From Moritella sp. F3 (GTDB lineage: Bacteria > Pseudomonadota > Gammaproteobacteria > Enterobacterales > Moritellaceae): a DNA stretch of 64,000 bases. The notes under the pieces are model-generated. The model was not told the origin of the DNA and ran no database searches. It saw only the letters and a list, made by a program, of their open reading frames with translations. The position numbers and the translations under genes are program-made. Every line of letters begins with the position of its first letter. The first letter of the stretch is position 1. The stretch lies in assembly GCF_015082335.1 (NCBI RefSeq), contig NZ_BLRL01000001.1, forward strand, positions 434,001 to 498,000, written 5' to 3'. Below are positions 56,801 through 64,000 of the stretch, in pieces.

Positions 56801-57054
56801 GCGAATGAGGTTAAATCCAGTGTCCCTGCAATATCATAAACAACAGCTTCAATGCGGGTGCAGACAGCAGCCTCGACTTCTCGCGGTGCCGCACCTGGAT
56901 ATAATGTCGAGATCGCAATACGCTCTAATGACACGCCTGGAATTAATTCTTTCCGTGTGTCGGGTAACGCTAAACAGCCAAGCGCAATGATCACCATCAT
57001 AATCAAATTGGCAGCGACTCGATTATAGGCAAACCAAGAAATTAATGCCTTCAT
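53803..57054 (-). CDS. HAE1-type RND efflux pump, inner-membrane subunit
   Basis: 1083 residues with the RND plan: one N-terminal helix, a large periplasmic loop, six helices, a second large loop and five final helices. Conserved parts: an opening WFAYNRVAANLIM, LYPGAAPREVEAAV, and GIVVDDAIVVGESIYTE with the two proton-relay aspartates of helix 4. HAE1-family pumps export hydrophobic or amphiphilic molecules with proton motive force. It overlaps by four bases (ATGA) the gene for its fused membrane fusion protein, so the two make one pump. No outer-membrane TolC-type channel gene lies in the operon, so a distant TolC is probably used. Confidence 0.92.
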   Translation of the reverse strand: MKALISWFAYNRVAANLIMMVIIALGCLALPDTRKELIPGVSLERIAISTLYPGAAPREVEAAVCTRIEAVVYDIAGTLDLTSFASSGSCYTTIDIADGYNIKAVLDEVKSRIESINSFPDEVAKPVISELIERYRVAKLIISGAGDEWTLKRLAENIRLDLLEEPVISVIELQNSRPYEISIALSEDSLAQYNLKFEDVVNTLKATALDLPGGSLATEQGDILIQTLGQIESADDFASIILQANEDGGRILLSDIATINDGFRDEGTMAQLDGERAVSLDVYRVGDQNIIDVADAINKYVQTPKTYLPEGVSLYVWQDDSKLFMSRIDLLVGNVFSGLCLLFVILLLFLNWRLSFWVSLGIPISFMGAFWLLPVFDGSINIISLFAFLLVLGIVVDDAIVVGESIYTEQATSNKGVEGAIEGAYKVAKPITFAIITSVIAFMPLLFLPGPEGKLMQVIPVVVITTLLFSLFESLFILPAHLSHDSQPSSQQTRLPGGTQATKNKVALLREVLEGIQSRFSAALERFVIHQYKPFLGHVLRWRWSYILGFIGLFFISLTLLSSGWLRTVLFSAIEGDIAYANVTFAEGSNPQKTKLALLKIEHEALQLQQELVDEQGISAIAHVYSVVAPISKYSRESQAAADDHIGRVYLELSVSNDRIMSGNDIIRRWRDGVGELEDSIELSFVSDLTPPSADINIELSSRDLDDLALQAEALKQVMARFEGVYDIQDSQQRSSRQVQLALKPVARDMGLTLSALGQQVQQAYLGVEVLSMPRGEDEVKVQVRYPKTATSSLWHLENMHIQLPSGEGVPLFTIADVSYQSADHNIKRYERNRVISVSAFVDPGKNSTKAVIADLESGFLQQLTDTTAVKWSKAGKQKSIVEFVDILTSSYLLALIAMYLVMAILFSSYTQPLLVMFAIPFGLVGSLLGHLLLGVDVTLWSFIGMVAVSGIVVNDNLVLIDYINEKRAKGESLETAIASAGVRRFRPIILTSLTTFIGLVPIMSETSLQAQFLIPMAISLAFGVLFATLVSLLLVPAVYLLIQDVANTLATSVFKTPRLNSQGFNENKMNELPDNPAADNAA

Positions 57055-59576
57055 GATCGCGCCTCACTCGATTTGGTCACTCGGCTTAGGGCACTTTCTA
57101 AATCGCGGTCTAGATCTAAATCTAATTGGATAACGTTCAACTTCATGCCATCAACGGCAACATCAAGTGGAGTTAATATTAGTTTATCGCCAGCATTCAA
57201 ACCACCAATGATATATACCTGATCTTTACCTTGATGAAGAACATCCACGGCCACAATACTAAGACGTTGCTCGGGATCCAGCAGCCATACCTTATTATCA
57301 TTACGCAACGCTAAACGCGGGATAATCACAACTTGCTCAAACTCACGACCAGCAATCTCGGCCGTAACAAATCGCCCTGGTTGTAGATACAAAGGTTGCT
57401 CCGGATCGTTTAATACCTCAGCAACCACGTACTGCAATCGATTTTCGGCTAAACCACCTTCAGTCCCCGTTATCAGCCCTTGCCATTGATATTTTTTATC
57501 ATTCACACTGACAGAGAGCGTGACTCTCGGATTTTGTCCTGCCGTTGTATCCACAGCCGTCACCGTTTTTTGATCATGTGAGTATGCGGAGACTTTAAAG
57601 GGCAAATTCATTAAGGTTAAATATTTATCTGCAACAGGAAGTCGCACATGCATTTTATCTAGCGAATATATTTCGCCAATGATTTCACCTGAGTTAACTA
57701 ACTGGCCTTGGCCTACATTTACTGCTTTAACGCGACCAGAAAACGGGGCTTTAATCACAGTACGATCTACTTTGATATTAGCTAAACGTAAATCAGCCTC
57801 AGCCGCCTTAACCCGGCTTTTCGCATCATTAATTTGTGGTATGTGGCGAGCAAAACGAGTCGCTTTACTAGACACCCCACGTCGTGCCACGTGGGCTTTC
57901 GCTTTAGCCTCAGCTAAATGTAATAGCGCACCGTCAACGGCCTGCTGCTTTTTGATCACTTCAAGTTGATAAGCTTCGTCATCCATCGATAGCAGCACAT
58001 CACCAGCATTAAAATAGCCTCCCGCGGTGAAAGTATCTGCAATAGACTTAACGCGTGCAGTCACTTCAGAATTAAGGCTAATTTGCGTTTTAGCGGCAAC
58101 AATACCGCGGCTAAAAATAGGGATAATCGCATTATCAAAAACCACATCCATATAACGAACAGATGGGAAACGGTTAATTTCTGGGTTAACTTGGCTTTGC
58201 GGTCGAATGACTGATAACAATGTCATGCAGGTCAAAGTAAATGCCATAATCGAAAGCGGGATTGATACTTTTTTATGGCGAATAAATAATAACTGCCCTT
58301 GTTGCCAGTATGGTAATAACGTGTCTTTAGCTTGCTGTATGCCTTTTTCTATTTTAGGTAGTAGAAACTGTTTTAACTTGCTAGGTTTACTTTGTTTTTT
58401 TGACTTGGTTTTTGACTTAGCCTCTAGCTTAGTTTTTAATTTAGCCTCTAACTTAACAACAGCTGATTCATCAGTGCTTTCATTTACATTCGCTTTTTCA
58501 CCTATATTAGCAACAGCATGAGTTTCCATATTAACTCTGGCTGCCGCACTCGCCGCCGTTTCTTCTGGAACCAGTAAATTACCTTGCAGTAAATGCAGTT
58601 TCCAACACTGCATCACGGATTCCGTTATGGTGATATCTTCAGCAATATACGGGTGTAATTTCAACCCCAAAGACAATTGTCCATGCCACAGTAAAATACC
58701 TGTCGATACTGGATAATTTTTAGTGCCAATACCACAGCACACCCACAACTCATCTGGATTTACAGGGGGATTATTATCATCTTTAAGTGGCCAGTTACCT
58801 AAAAAACTAAATGAACCAGCGTAAAATTGGCGTTCACTAACATATTCATAAATACGACGTATGCCTTTCTCACCAATAACTTTACCGATGTGGGCCTGCC
58901 ACCAAAGCTGCCAATGACTTTTGGCTTTGATTTGTTGCTTAATCTGAAACTGGATATCGCGCGGTGCCATCGTATTGTTAAGTAAGATATTAATCCCTGA
59001 TGAGCAATTACCTGTTTCAGGGACATGAGGAAGAGCACCACGTAAATTAACTGGGTAGAGCCAGTAATAGTCTTGTTGTGACGCGAGAAGTTGCTCCGCC
59101 ACAGCTCTGTTTAATGCCCAAAATAGGTAAATATTCAGCGCGACACGATGTTTTTTCGCTAACTTTTTAATCTCAAGTGTTTCAACTTTACTGAAATATC
59201 TATTAACAATCGGTGCGTCATTGCTGTATTGAGTATTAGCTAGATTTGTCGTCGCATAATCTGGAAATGTGGCTTTCCAACGAATGTTTTTAGGCACGTT
59301 AGACTTACCACCAGCAAAAAGCATTTTAACTTGTTGCCAATGAGATGGCGCACTTTTGTCCGCGATTTTTGGCAAGTCAAGGCACGGGTAATCATGCTCA
59401 CGTAAGATCGTAGTAAGTCCACCAAGACCGTCCATCTCGCTGTGGGAAAATTCAAACCAATTAATGTCATCTGCGCTTTTATTTAGCAAGCCAACATTCA
59501 TTCGGTCACCGATCCCAAAGGCTTTACGTGCCTGGAACCACATTGCTATATAATCTTTATTTTGGCTACTGCTCAT
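57051..59576 (-). CDS. Fusion protein: N-terminal condensation/acyltransferase-like domain + HlyD-type RND membrane fusion protein
   Basis: 841 residues. Residues ~30–340 resemble the catalytic core and second half of a CAT-fold acyltransferase: the motif S44-H45-S-E-M-D49-G50 keeps the second histidine and DG of HHxxxDG, and YPVNLRGALPHV, GSFSFLGNW follow. Residues ~345–430 are a lysine-rich linker with an octapeptide repeat (KLEAKLKT, KLEAKSKT at 375–390). One membrane helix spans ~437–457. Residues ~470–830 are a complete RND membrane fusion protein: lipoyl/hairpin region (AGGYFNAGDVLLSMDD; IKAPFSGRVKAVNVGQGQLV), β-barrel and C-terminal domain. The acyltransferase would therefore be cytoplasmic and the adaptor periplasmic. 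Overlaps the pump gene by four bases. Confidence 0.82.
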   Translation of the reverse strand: MSSSQNKDYIAMWFQARKAFGIGDRMNVGLLNKSADDINWFEFSHSEMDGLGGLTTILREHDYPCLDLPKIADKSAPSHWQQVKMLFAGGKSNVPKNIRWKATFPDYATTNLANTQYSNDAPIVNRYFSKVETLEIKKLAKKHRVALNIYLFWALNRAVAEQLLASQQDYYWLYPVNLRGALPHVPETGNCSSGINILLNNTMAPRDIQFQIKQQIKAKSHWQLWWQAHIGKVIGEKGIRRIYEYVSERQFYAGSFSFLGNWPLKDDNNPPVNPDELWVCCGIGTKNYPVSTGILLWHGQLSLGLKLHPYIAEDITITESVMQCWKLHLLQGNLLVPEETAASAAARVNMETHAVANIGEKANVNESTDESAVVKLEAKLKTKLEAKSKTKSKKQSKPSKLKQFLLPKIEKGIQQAKDTLLPYWQQGQLLFIRHKKVSIPLSIMAFTLTCMTLLSVIRPQSQVNPEINRFPSVRYMDVVFDNAIIPIFSRGIVAAKTQISLNSEVTARVKSIADTFTAGGYFNAGDVLLSMDDEAYQLEVIKKQQAVDGALLHLAEAKAKAHVARRGVSSKATRFARHIPQINDAKSRVKAAEADLRLANIKVDRTVIKAPFSGRVKAVNVGQGQLVNSGEIIGEIYSLDKMHVRLPVADKYLTLMNLPFKVSAYSHDQKTVTAVDTTAGQNPRVTLSVSVNDKKYQWQGLITGTEGGLAENRLQYVVAEVLNDPEQPLYLQPGRFVTAEIAGREFEQVVIIPRLALRNDNKVWLLDPEQRLSIVAVDVLHQGKDQVYIIGGLNAGDKLILTPLDVAVDGMKLNVIQLDLDLDRDLESALSRVTKSSEARS

Positions 59577-59647
59577 CGGTTAGCTTCCTTGTTAACCAAA
59601 CTGACGACCTCGAATAAATCGAAACCCTAAACCTTAAATATCGTCCT

Positions 59648-60748
59648 TTACAATCTAGCTGCTTCTAAATACAAAGGGTATGTATTGTCAAAATCACCGC
59701 GAGGATCATCATGATAACTTGCAATAAAGTGTTTGCTATAAAGTACTTTAGAGCGATATTGTTCAAGAATACGCTGGCGAGAATCTACCGAAGGTAAGCC
59801 ACAGACAAGGGCCTGATAATTTTGCGCTAAACAGTCATTATAAATATGCGCTAATAACCGTGAAAATAACTTTTCATCATCATTAATGACTAACAAGCTA
59901 TGCAGTGACACATATCTGAGTTTATCTCCGGCTTTCGGTAGCATCATGCCGCCGAACAATGTCGAGTAAGCATTATTCAATAAACGAACCACCGCCATTA
60001 ACTTACTGTAAGCGACAAAACGAGTTTGCTTAAAACTACTCTGGTCCCAAATTCCCGCCATCGCGACAAGTTGCTGACCTTCAAACATCAAATAATAATT
60101 ACTGATGACGAGTCCTCGATAATACTCATCGCCGTTTAACAATTTAATAAAGTCGTAATGCGGATAAAACTGTTTAGTCTTAGCCTGCTGCTCAAAAAAC
60201 ACTTGCATCAACTCAATGTCATTATGATCCGCTTTACGAATGTTGAACTTACTTTTCTGAATTGGACGAGGTCTCGTTAAATACAACATATGTGTTGTCA
60301 TCTCGCCAAAGTCATAATAGGTAGGCGTAATACTGCGCCCACTACCGATCGAATTTAAAGAGGTATTATTATCACTCAGGATCACAGTCTGCATCCAATC
60401 ACAGTCCATTGCTTGGCGGTAACATTTCAATAGGTTAAAAAGGGTTCGACCGCTTTTGAAGTCGGGATGGATCCGCAAGTCATTACCATAACGTATCGCC
60501 TGACGCACTCCATTAACGTAAACATCGCGATGGCCAATACTAAAAATGGCAGCAACGCGCTCACTTTCACGCTCAATAGCAACCCAGACATCCGGTTTCT
60601 GAGTTACCACTTTCGTGGCCATAAAAAAATCAGGCGCGCGTTCAAAATTGATTGTAATTGCCCCCTGCTGAGGAGTTGCTGCGATTAACGCAATCAATTC
60701 ATCAGAATCGTTTGCTTGCGCTGGCCTTGTGTAAAATCGGCTTGCCAT
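59648..60748 (-). CDS. Tandem GNAT-fold acyltransferase-like protein
   Basis: 366 residues with two GNAT-type units. The first (about 5–130) opens with FYTRPAQANDSDELIALI and contains an acyl-CoA-binding-like YGNDLRIHPDFKSGRTLFNLL. The second (about 175–340) opens with FNIRKADHNDIELMQVFF and includes GQQLVAMAGIWDQ and a C-terminal Y–K pair. It lies 63 bp after the GH3 gene and before the acyltransferase–adaptor fusion, on the same strand, so it is probably part of the pathway, moving an acyl group from CoA or ACP. The substrate cannot be told; no signal peptide, so cytoplasmic. Confidence 0.7.
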   Translation of the reverse strand: MASRFYTRPAQANDSDELIALIAATPQQGAITINFERAPDFFMATKVVTQKPDVWVAIERESERVAAIFSIGHRDVYVNGVRQAIRYGNDLRIHPDFKSGRTLFNLLKCYRQAMDCDWMQTVILSDNNTSLNSIGSGRSITPTYYDFGEMTTHMLYLTRPRPIQKSKFNIRKADHNDIELMQVFFEQQAKTKQFYPHYDFIKLLNGDEYYRGLVISNYYLMFEGQQLVAMAGIWDQSSFKQTRFVAYSKLMAVVRLLNNAYSTLFGGMMLPKAGDKLRYVSLHSLLVINDDEKLFSRLLAHIYNDCLAQNYQALVCGLPSVDSRQRILEQYRSKVLYSKHFIASYHDDPRGDFDNTYPLYLEAARL

Positions 60749-60811
60749 TTATATTACCTCTACGACTTAATGAAGCTTTATACATTGTATTAATGAACTA
60801 CATACTGCTGC

Positions 60812-62464
60812 TTATGCTGCAATAGCTTCTAAAAAGGCACTTGGCATATCAATATCCCAAAGCACTAATGGCTCAATTTTGATATTACCAACAACCATGC
60901 CTCGCGCTTCACAGCGAGAATAATACAATTCACGCGCAGTCTGGCTGCAACATACTTTGAGCGCATCTAGCTGCCCAAGGTCCCTTGCCAACTGGTAATG
61001 AAAACACGCCTTCAGCTCCGCTTCCGCATTGGCTGCGACCTGTTGCATTTCCAGTTCGGTAATATGACTATTCGGTTCACAGAGCAAAAGATAGAATGGT
61101 TTTTCATTTTCATTATTGGCAGGAACAGCAAACACCGTTATCGCTGTTAAGCGGGGATTTTGCTCCGCTGTGTTCATGACTTCAAGCGCGATCTCTGGGC
61201 TCATTTTCTCACCCACAAGATCAATACCGTCTAAGCGACCTAAAAATTCAAAGCAAGGGCAATCTTGCAGAAAACCACTCACACGTAATTTGTCTTTCAT
61301 CGCATAACGCAGCAAACCACTGCCAGTCGTTAATACAGGCCTGACAATTTGCTCTTGTTTTAGCTGCCAAGCAGGAAACACATCTTCAGTATCAAGGTCT
61401 ATAAATTCATAAAAATGACTGCATATGGCTAATGGATATTGCCCTTGGAAAGGAATAGTAACAACGCCCTCAGTGGCCCACAGTCCCTTACCTTGAAACT
61501 CACCCTGAGGCAGTAAATTTTTCAATTTATTCGCCCACGAAGCAGATGACGACGTATCCCATGCGCTAACCAAAGCCAATTTAGGCCAGATTTGTTGTAA
61601 TAGCTCGGCTGAAATATCGCCCTTCCACTGCAATAATATCTCAGCAACTCGTTGTGACTTAGGGCATTTCAGTCCAGGTAGTGCCGTAGCACGTTTCCCC
61701 CACTTACCCGTTGCTAATACTGATACCAGCTCTAATTTATGTTTAATAATATTATCAAATAAGGTCAGTGCAAAAGTCGGACTCCACACAGACAGAAAAG
61801 TTAAGGATTTATCCGCCAGTAAATAACATAAAGTGGCAAAGAGAGAGTCTTCCGATGTATCCGCTAAAGACACTCCTTCAGGTACCGAACTCGTTAAGCC
61901 CATAAATATTCGTTTCCACCAGGGCAGTAACTTCAAGTCATCATTCACTGCACCAGATATTGTCCGCCTTAGCTCTGTAGGCACCCAAGACAATGACCAA
62001 TAGTGCGTCCCTTTAAGCATGCCCGGATTGTCCTTGTACATGTCCACCACCCAAGGCGAAATTGCAGCATCAAGTTCATTTAAAAATGACTGCGTATAAG
62101 GGATCCACTTTATTTTCGAAGTTGAACCACTGGTCGGCTGAAATCGCTCATTCGCTTCAACACTCAGCTCCTGGTTACTGCCCGACCTCGCCTTTTCGAT
62201 TTGTGCAGCCCAATCGTCATATTCAGTGATGGGAACCTTACGAATAAACTCTTCATAAAATAGTGAGCTAGATAGATTGTATTTTTTACCTGATACACTC
62301 GGCGCGATCACTTTTAACAATGAACTTAATTTTTCACGTTGCACTGCTTGCGGATGCGCTAAAGCTGTACAAAATTGTTTGTATCCATGTAAGCTCAAAT
62401 TGTTTGCAACTTTATGGGTGAGCTTATGTGCAATCTTACGGGTGATGCCATTTATTAACGCCAT
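60812..62464 (-). CDS. GH3-family acyl-adenylating/amide-forming enzyme
   Basis: 550 residues, the length of plant and bacterial GH3 proteins. These are ANL-superfamily enzymes that adenylate a carboxylic acid and then join it to an amine, often an amino acid. Visible: the phosphate-binding motif QPTSGSTSKIKWIPYT (residues 109–124), WATEG (329–333), the RYAMKDKLRVSGF region (386–398) with the ATP-ribose aspartate-like position, and LGRLDGIDLVGEKMSPE (408–424), the hinge. Ribosome site GGGGGA precedes the ATG at 62464. The gene starts 10 bp after the preceding gene, at the front of a seven-gene run with acyltransferases and an RND pump. Confidence 0.85.
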   Translation of the reverse strand: MALINGITRKIAHKLTHKVANNLSLHGYKQFCTALAHPQAVQREKLSSLLKVIAPSVSGKKYNLSSSLFYEEFIRKVPITEYDDWAAQIEKARSGSNQELSVEANERFQPTSGSTSKIKWIPYTQSFLNELDAAISPWVVDMYKDNPGMLKGTHYWSLSWVPTELRRTISGAVNDDLKLLPWWKRIFMGLTSSVPEGVSLADTSEDSLFATLCYLLADKSLTFLSVWSPTFALTLFDNIIKHKLELVSVLATGKWGKRATALPGLKCPKSQRVAEILLQWKGDISAELLQQIWPKLALVSAWDTSSSASWANKLKNLLPQGEFQGKGLWATEGVVTIPFQGQYPLAICSHFYEFIDLDTEDVFPAWQLKQEQIVRPVLTTGSGLLRYAMKDKLRVSGFLQDCPCFEFLGRLDGIDLVGEKMSPEIALEVMNTAEQNPRLTAITVFAVPANNENEKPFYLLLCEPNSHITELEMQQVAANAEAELKACFHYQLARDLGQLDALKVCCSQTARELYYSRCEARGMVVGNIKIEPLVLWDIDMPSAFLEAIAA

Positions 62465-62474
62465 AACATTCCCC

Positions 62475-63266
62475 CTACTTAACTAATCGGCGAGTTAAAC
62501 TGATAAGTCCTAAACCCCAATTTATATTATTTTTTTGCAAGGTCTTGCCTAGTGATTTACGTGCAAAATAGCTAAACATTGATGCATTAATTTGACCAAT
62601 ACAAGGCAGTTCCTTACCCTCACGCCAATTTGGATTACGGTCTTCAAAGAAACCAATTTTAGGTACAGTGCGTTTCAACTCTGAGGTTATCTCAGCCACT
62701 TCGCCACGTAGCTTTTGGTAATCGCCACCAAAATCTAAAATTTGCTGCTGTTCGTCAAAATAACTTGGGTACAGGTGCTGGCAATATTGATCGACAACAG
62801 ATGACAATTCATCGAACTTGCCTTGATGATGTGGGTAATGTTTTGGGAAGTTATTAGCGAGTAATAAGTAGGTTTTATAACCTTTAGAAATAAGCAGCCA
62901 GAACAATGGCGTGAGTGGATCTCTGAGCTTTTCTTTGAGTAACACCTTAACAAAGCAAATCATCGCCTTATTGGTTCCCCAATACTGGCGCTCTAAAATG
63001 GTATCACCACTGAAAATACCTTTAACCTCTTTACCTTTCAGTCTGAAGCGTAACGTTTTTAGCGTACTAAAACCGACAATACGCTTTGATTTATTTTCAC
63101 GTATCAAAATTAAACCGTCTTTTTCAGACAAATCATCAATGAATGTTGAAAAGTCCGCATTGTGATAATACTGAATAAAGAGGGTGTGCATTTCTTTGAC
63201 TTGCTGAATAGAAATACGATCTAATGTAATGTAATCCGCTGATATCTTCTGTTTTGTCGTTTCCAT
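62475..63266 (-). CDS. Hypothetical protein, possible GNAT-like acyltransferase; first gene of the operon
   Basis: 263 residues from an ATG at 63266 preceded by AAGGA; the open frame reaches 63314 without a better site. The first half has a GNAT-like order of elements: ISIQQVKEMHTLFIQYYH, DGLILIRENKSKRIVGFSTL, then GKEVKGIFSGDTILERQYWGT where the acyl-CoA-binding turn would be, and a later helix with YLLLANNFP. The second half (EITSELKRTVPKIGFFEDRNPNW...) has no parallel I know. It overlaps nothing but lies 10 bp from the GH3 gene, so the two are surely co-transcribed. No signal peptide or membrane helix is apparent. Confidence 0.6.
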   Translation of the reverse strand: METTKQKISADYITLDRISIQQVKEMHTLFIQYYHNADFSTFIDDLSEKDGLILIRENKSKRIVGFSTLKTLRFRLKGKEVKGIFSGDTILERQYWGTNKAMICFVKVLLKEKLRDPLTPLFWLLISKGYKTYLLLANNFPKHYPHHQGKFDELSSVVDQYCQHLYPSYFDEQQQILDFGGDYQKLRGEVAEITSELKRTVPKIGFFEDRNPNWREGKELPCIGQINASMFSYFARKSLGKTLQKNNINWGLGLISLTRRLVK

Positions 63267-63314
63267 TTGTGATCCAATCCTTGGCAAATGTGCGAGAGTA
63301 AAATGTACTCTCAT

Positions 63315-63744
63315 TCAATCTCAAGCCATCCTTAGCTTGCTGTCTTTTAGACCATCCGAAGTGAAGGATTAAATCTGAAAGTAAAATTAATGTATCACTA
63401 AAATATACTCGCTTGAAGACAATCAAAATAGCTTAATTAAGTATGAAAACCGGACATAGAACAGCGATAAAAGTTAGATTAGCGAATACATTAAGTTTAA
63501 ATAATACAAAAAAACCATTTAAGCAGATAAATCCCCTGACATCGCCGTTTTTAAAACTTTAGATCTGACCATTATATCTGCCGAAAAGTGACCGTTATCA
63601 CAGGAAAAAAGGACTAGCTATAGAATAAAGAATCTAATTACCCATCATTTAGCATGATTAAAAATTAGTACTTTTTAAAGAGTAATCACAATGAGTTAAC
63701 GCGTAATAATGAGAAGGAATGAGTCATGTCTATGACTCTGAACA
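63315..63744. promoter_or_regulatory. Upstream region of the seven-gene operon
   Basis: About 430–480 bp between the operon's first gene and the DUF2007 gene, both on the minus strand. AT-rich with stop codons in all frames; it must hold the operon promoter. No regulator gene is adjacent and no known operator was recognised. The stretch next to the DUF2007 stop holds palindromes, listed separately. Confidence 0.5.
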
Positions 63745-63756
63745 TTAATGTTCAGA
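63721..63756. terminator. Palindromes at the end of the DUF2007 gene
   Basis: A perfect 20-bp palindrome, TCTGAACATTAATGTTCAGA (63737–63756), spans the DUF2007 stop codon, and a 7-bp stem GAGTCAT / ATGACTC (63721–63738, 4-base loop) abuts it downstream. The T tail on the minus strand is weak (ATTCCTTCTC), so a terminator role is only possible. Confidence 0.4.
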
Positions 63757-64000
63757 TTGGCAATTCCAACAAATATCAAATGAAGCATCATTTTTCTCGG
63801 CGCATTGCTGACAATACCAATCAGGATCATCCGCTCTACTGTGTATCGCTGAAATAATCTCAAGCGCGCGTTCAAGTTCATTATCATTGATTACCCAAAG
63901 CTCCATCCAAGCATCAAATGCCGATACTTCGCCGACGGCACCAGATGAAAACTCATTTTTAATTACGACATCAATGCGATGAGACTCGATAATGTTCTTA
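63745..64000 (-). CDS. DUF2007-family protein with C-terminal zinc ribbon, 5' truncated by window
   Basis: The minus-strand frame is open from the window edge to a stop at 63745; 85 codons are visible. It matches the DUF2007 ('putative signal transducing') pattern: NIIESHRIDVVIKNEFSSG, GAVGEVSAFDAWMELWVIND, and a helix ALEIISAIHS. The end carries WYCQQC and CWNC, two CxxC knuckles that should bind zinc. The start lies beyond base 64000. The family is widespread and of unknown function. A small ORF in another frame (63696–63887) is a shadow of this gene. Confidence 0.82.
   Translation of the reverse strand, partial: KNIIESHRIDVVIKNEFSSGAVGEVSAFDAWMELWVINDNELERALEIISAIHSRADDPDWYCQQCAEKNDASFDICWNCQSEH

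Noticed and set aside
63696-63887. Small minus-strand open frame at the right edge.
   Set aside because: It is out of frame with the DUF2007 coding sequence, which shows family motifs and two CxxC knuckles.

Overview
The window is 64 kb of an AT-rich chromosome from a marine, Vibrio/Moritella-like gammaproteobacterium. This is inferred from protein similarity recalled by eye, not from a database search. The gyrA / ubiG–nrdA–nrdB–yfaE arrangement (41.7–49.8 kb) is the one known from Escherichia coli. The dicarboxylate transporter at 18.0–19.4 kb closely resembles VcINDY of Vibrio cholerae, including its length of 462 residues. No tRNA, rRNA, CRISPR array, insertion sequence or prophage was seen.

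Layout. 0–10 kb: the 3' end of a hybrid histidine kinase, a yqhC/yqhD-type regulator and aldehyde reductase pair, a LysR regulator divergent from a LysE/RhtB exporter, a flippase-like membrane protein behind a Fur-box-like site, two small proteins, an orphan glycine-betaine binding protein, and ETF-ubiquinone oxidoreductase. 10–15 kb: the glycerol genes glpF, glpK and glpD on the minus strand, with several GlpR-like half-sites. 15–26 kb: an MFS permease, a broken diguanylate cyclase, the DASS transporter, two intact GGDEF sensors, EfpL (YeiP) and a GNAT enzyme. 26–41 kb: mostly single genes, including an acyltransferase-3 membrane protein, a TauE/SafE permease, LysR and AraC regulators, a ceramidase-like membrane protein with a small partner, a D-threonine-aldolase-like enzyme, an MYG1 homologue, a sodium:solute symporter with a 40-residue small subunit, two LysE exporters, VOC, PEBP, RraB-like and TerB-like proteins. 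41–50 kb: gyrA, ubiG and the class Ia ribonucleotide reductase genes, with NrdR-like and DnaA boxes upstream of nrdA. 50–51 kb: a solitary DUF692 (MNIO) enzyme.

The most unusual part is 51.07–63.27 kb. Seven tightly packed minus-strand genes look like one operon. In transcription order they encode a possible GNAT-like protein, a GH3-family acyl-adenylating/amide-forming enzyme, a tandem GNAT protein, a fusion of a condensation/acyltransferase-like domain to an RND membrane fusion protein, an HAE1-type RND pump, a stand-alone condensation-domain protein with an intact HHxxxDG motif, and an exported lipase-like hydrolase. This looks like a compact pathway that makes an acylated small molecule or lipid and exports it. 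I do not recognise it as a described pathway. A DUF2007 protein, cut by the window edge, follows upstream.

Regulation seen in sequence: many Rho-independent terminators, a Fur-like box, GlpR-like half-sites, and the nrd control region. Several genes appear to start at GTG or TTG, judged from ribosome-binding-site spacing.
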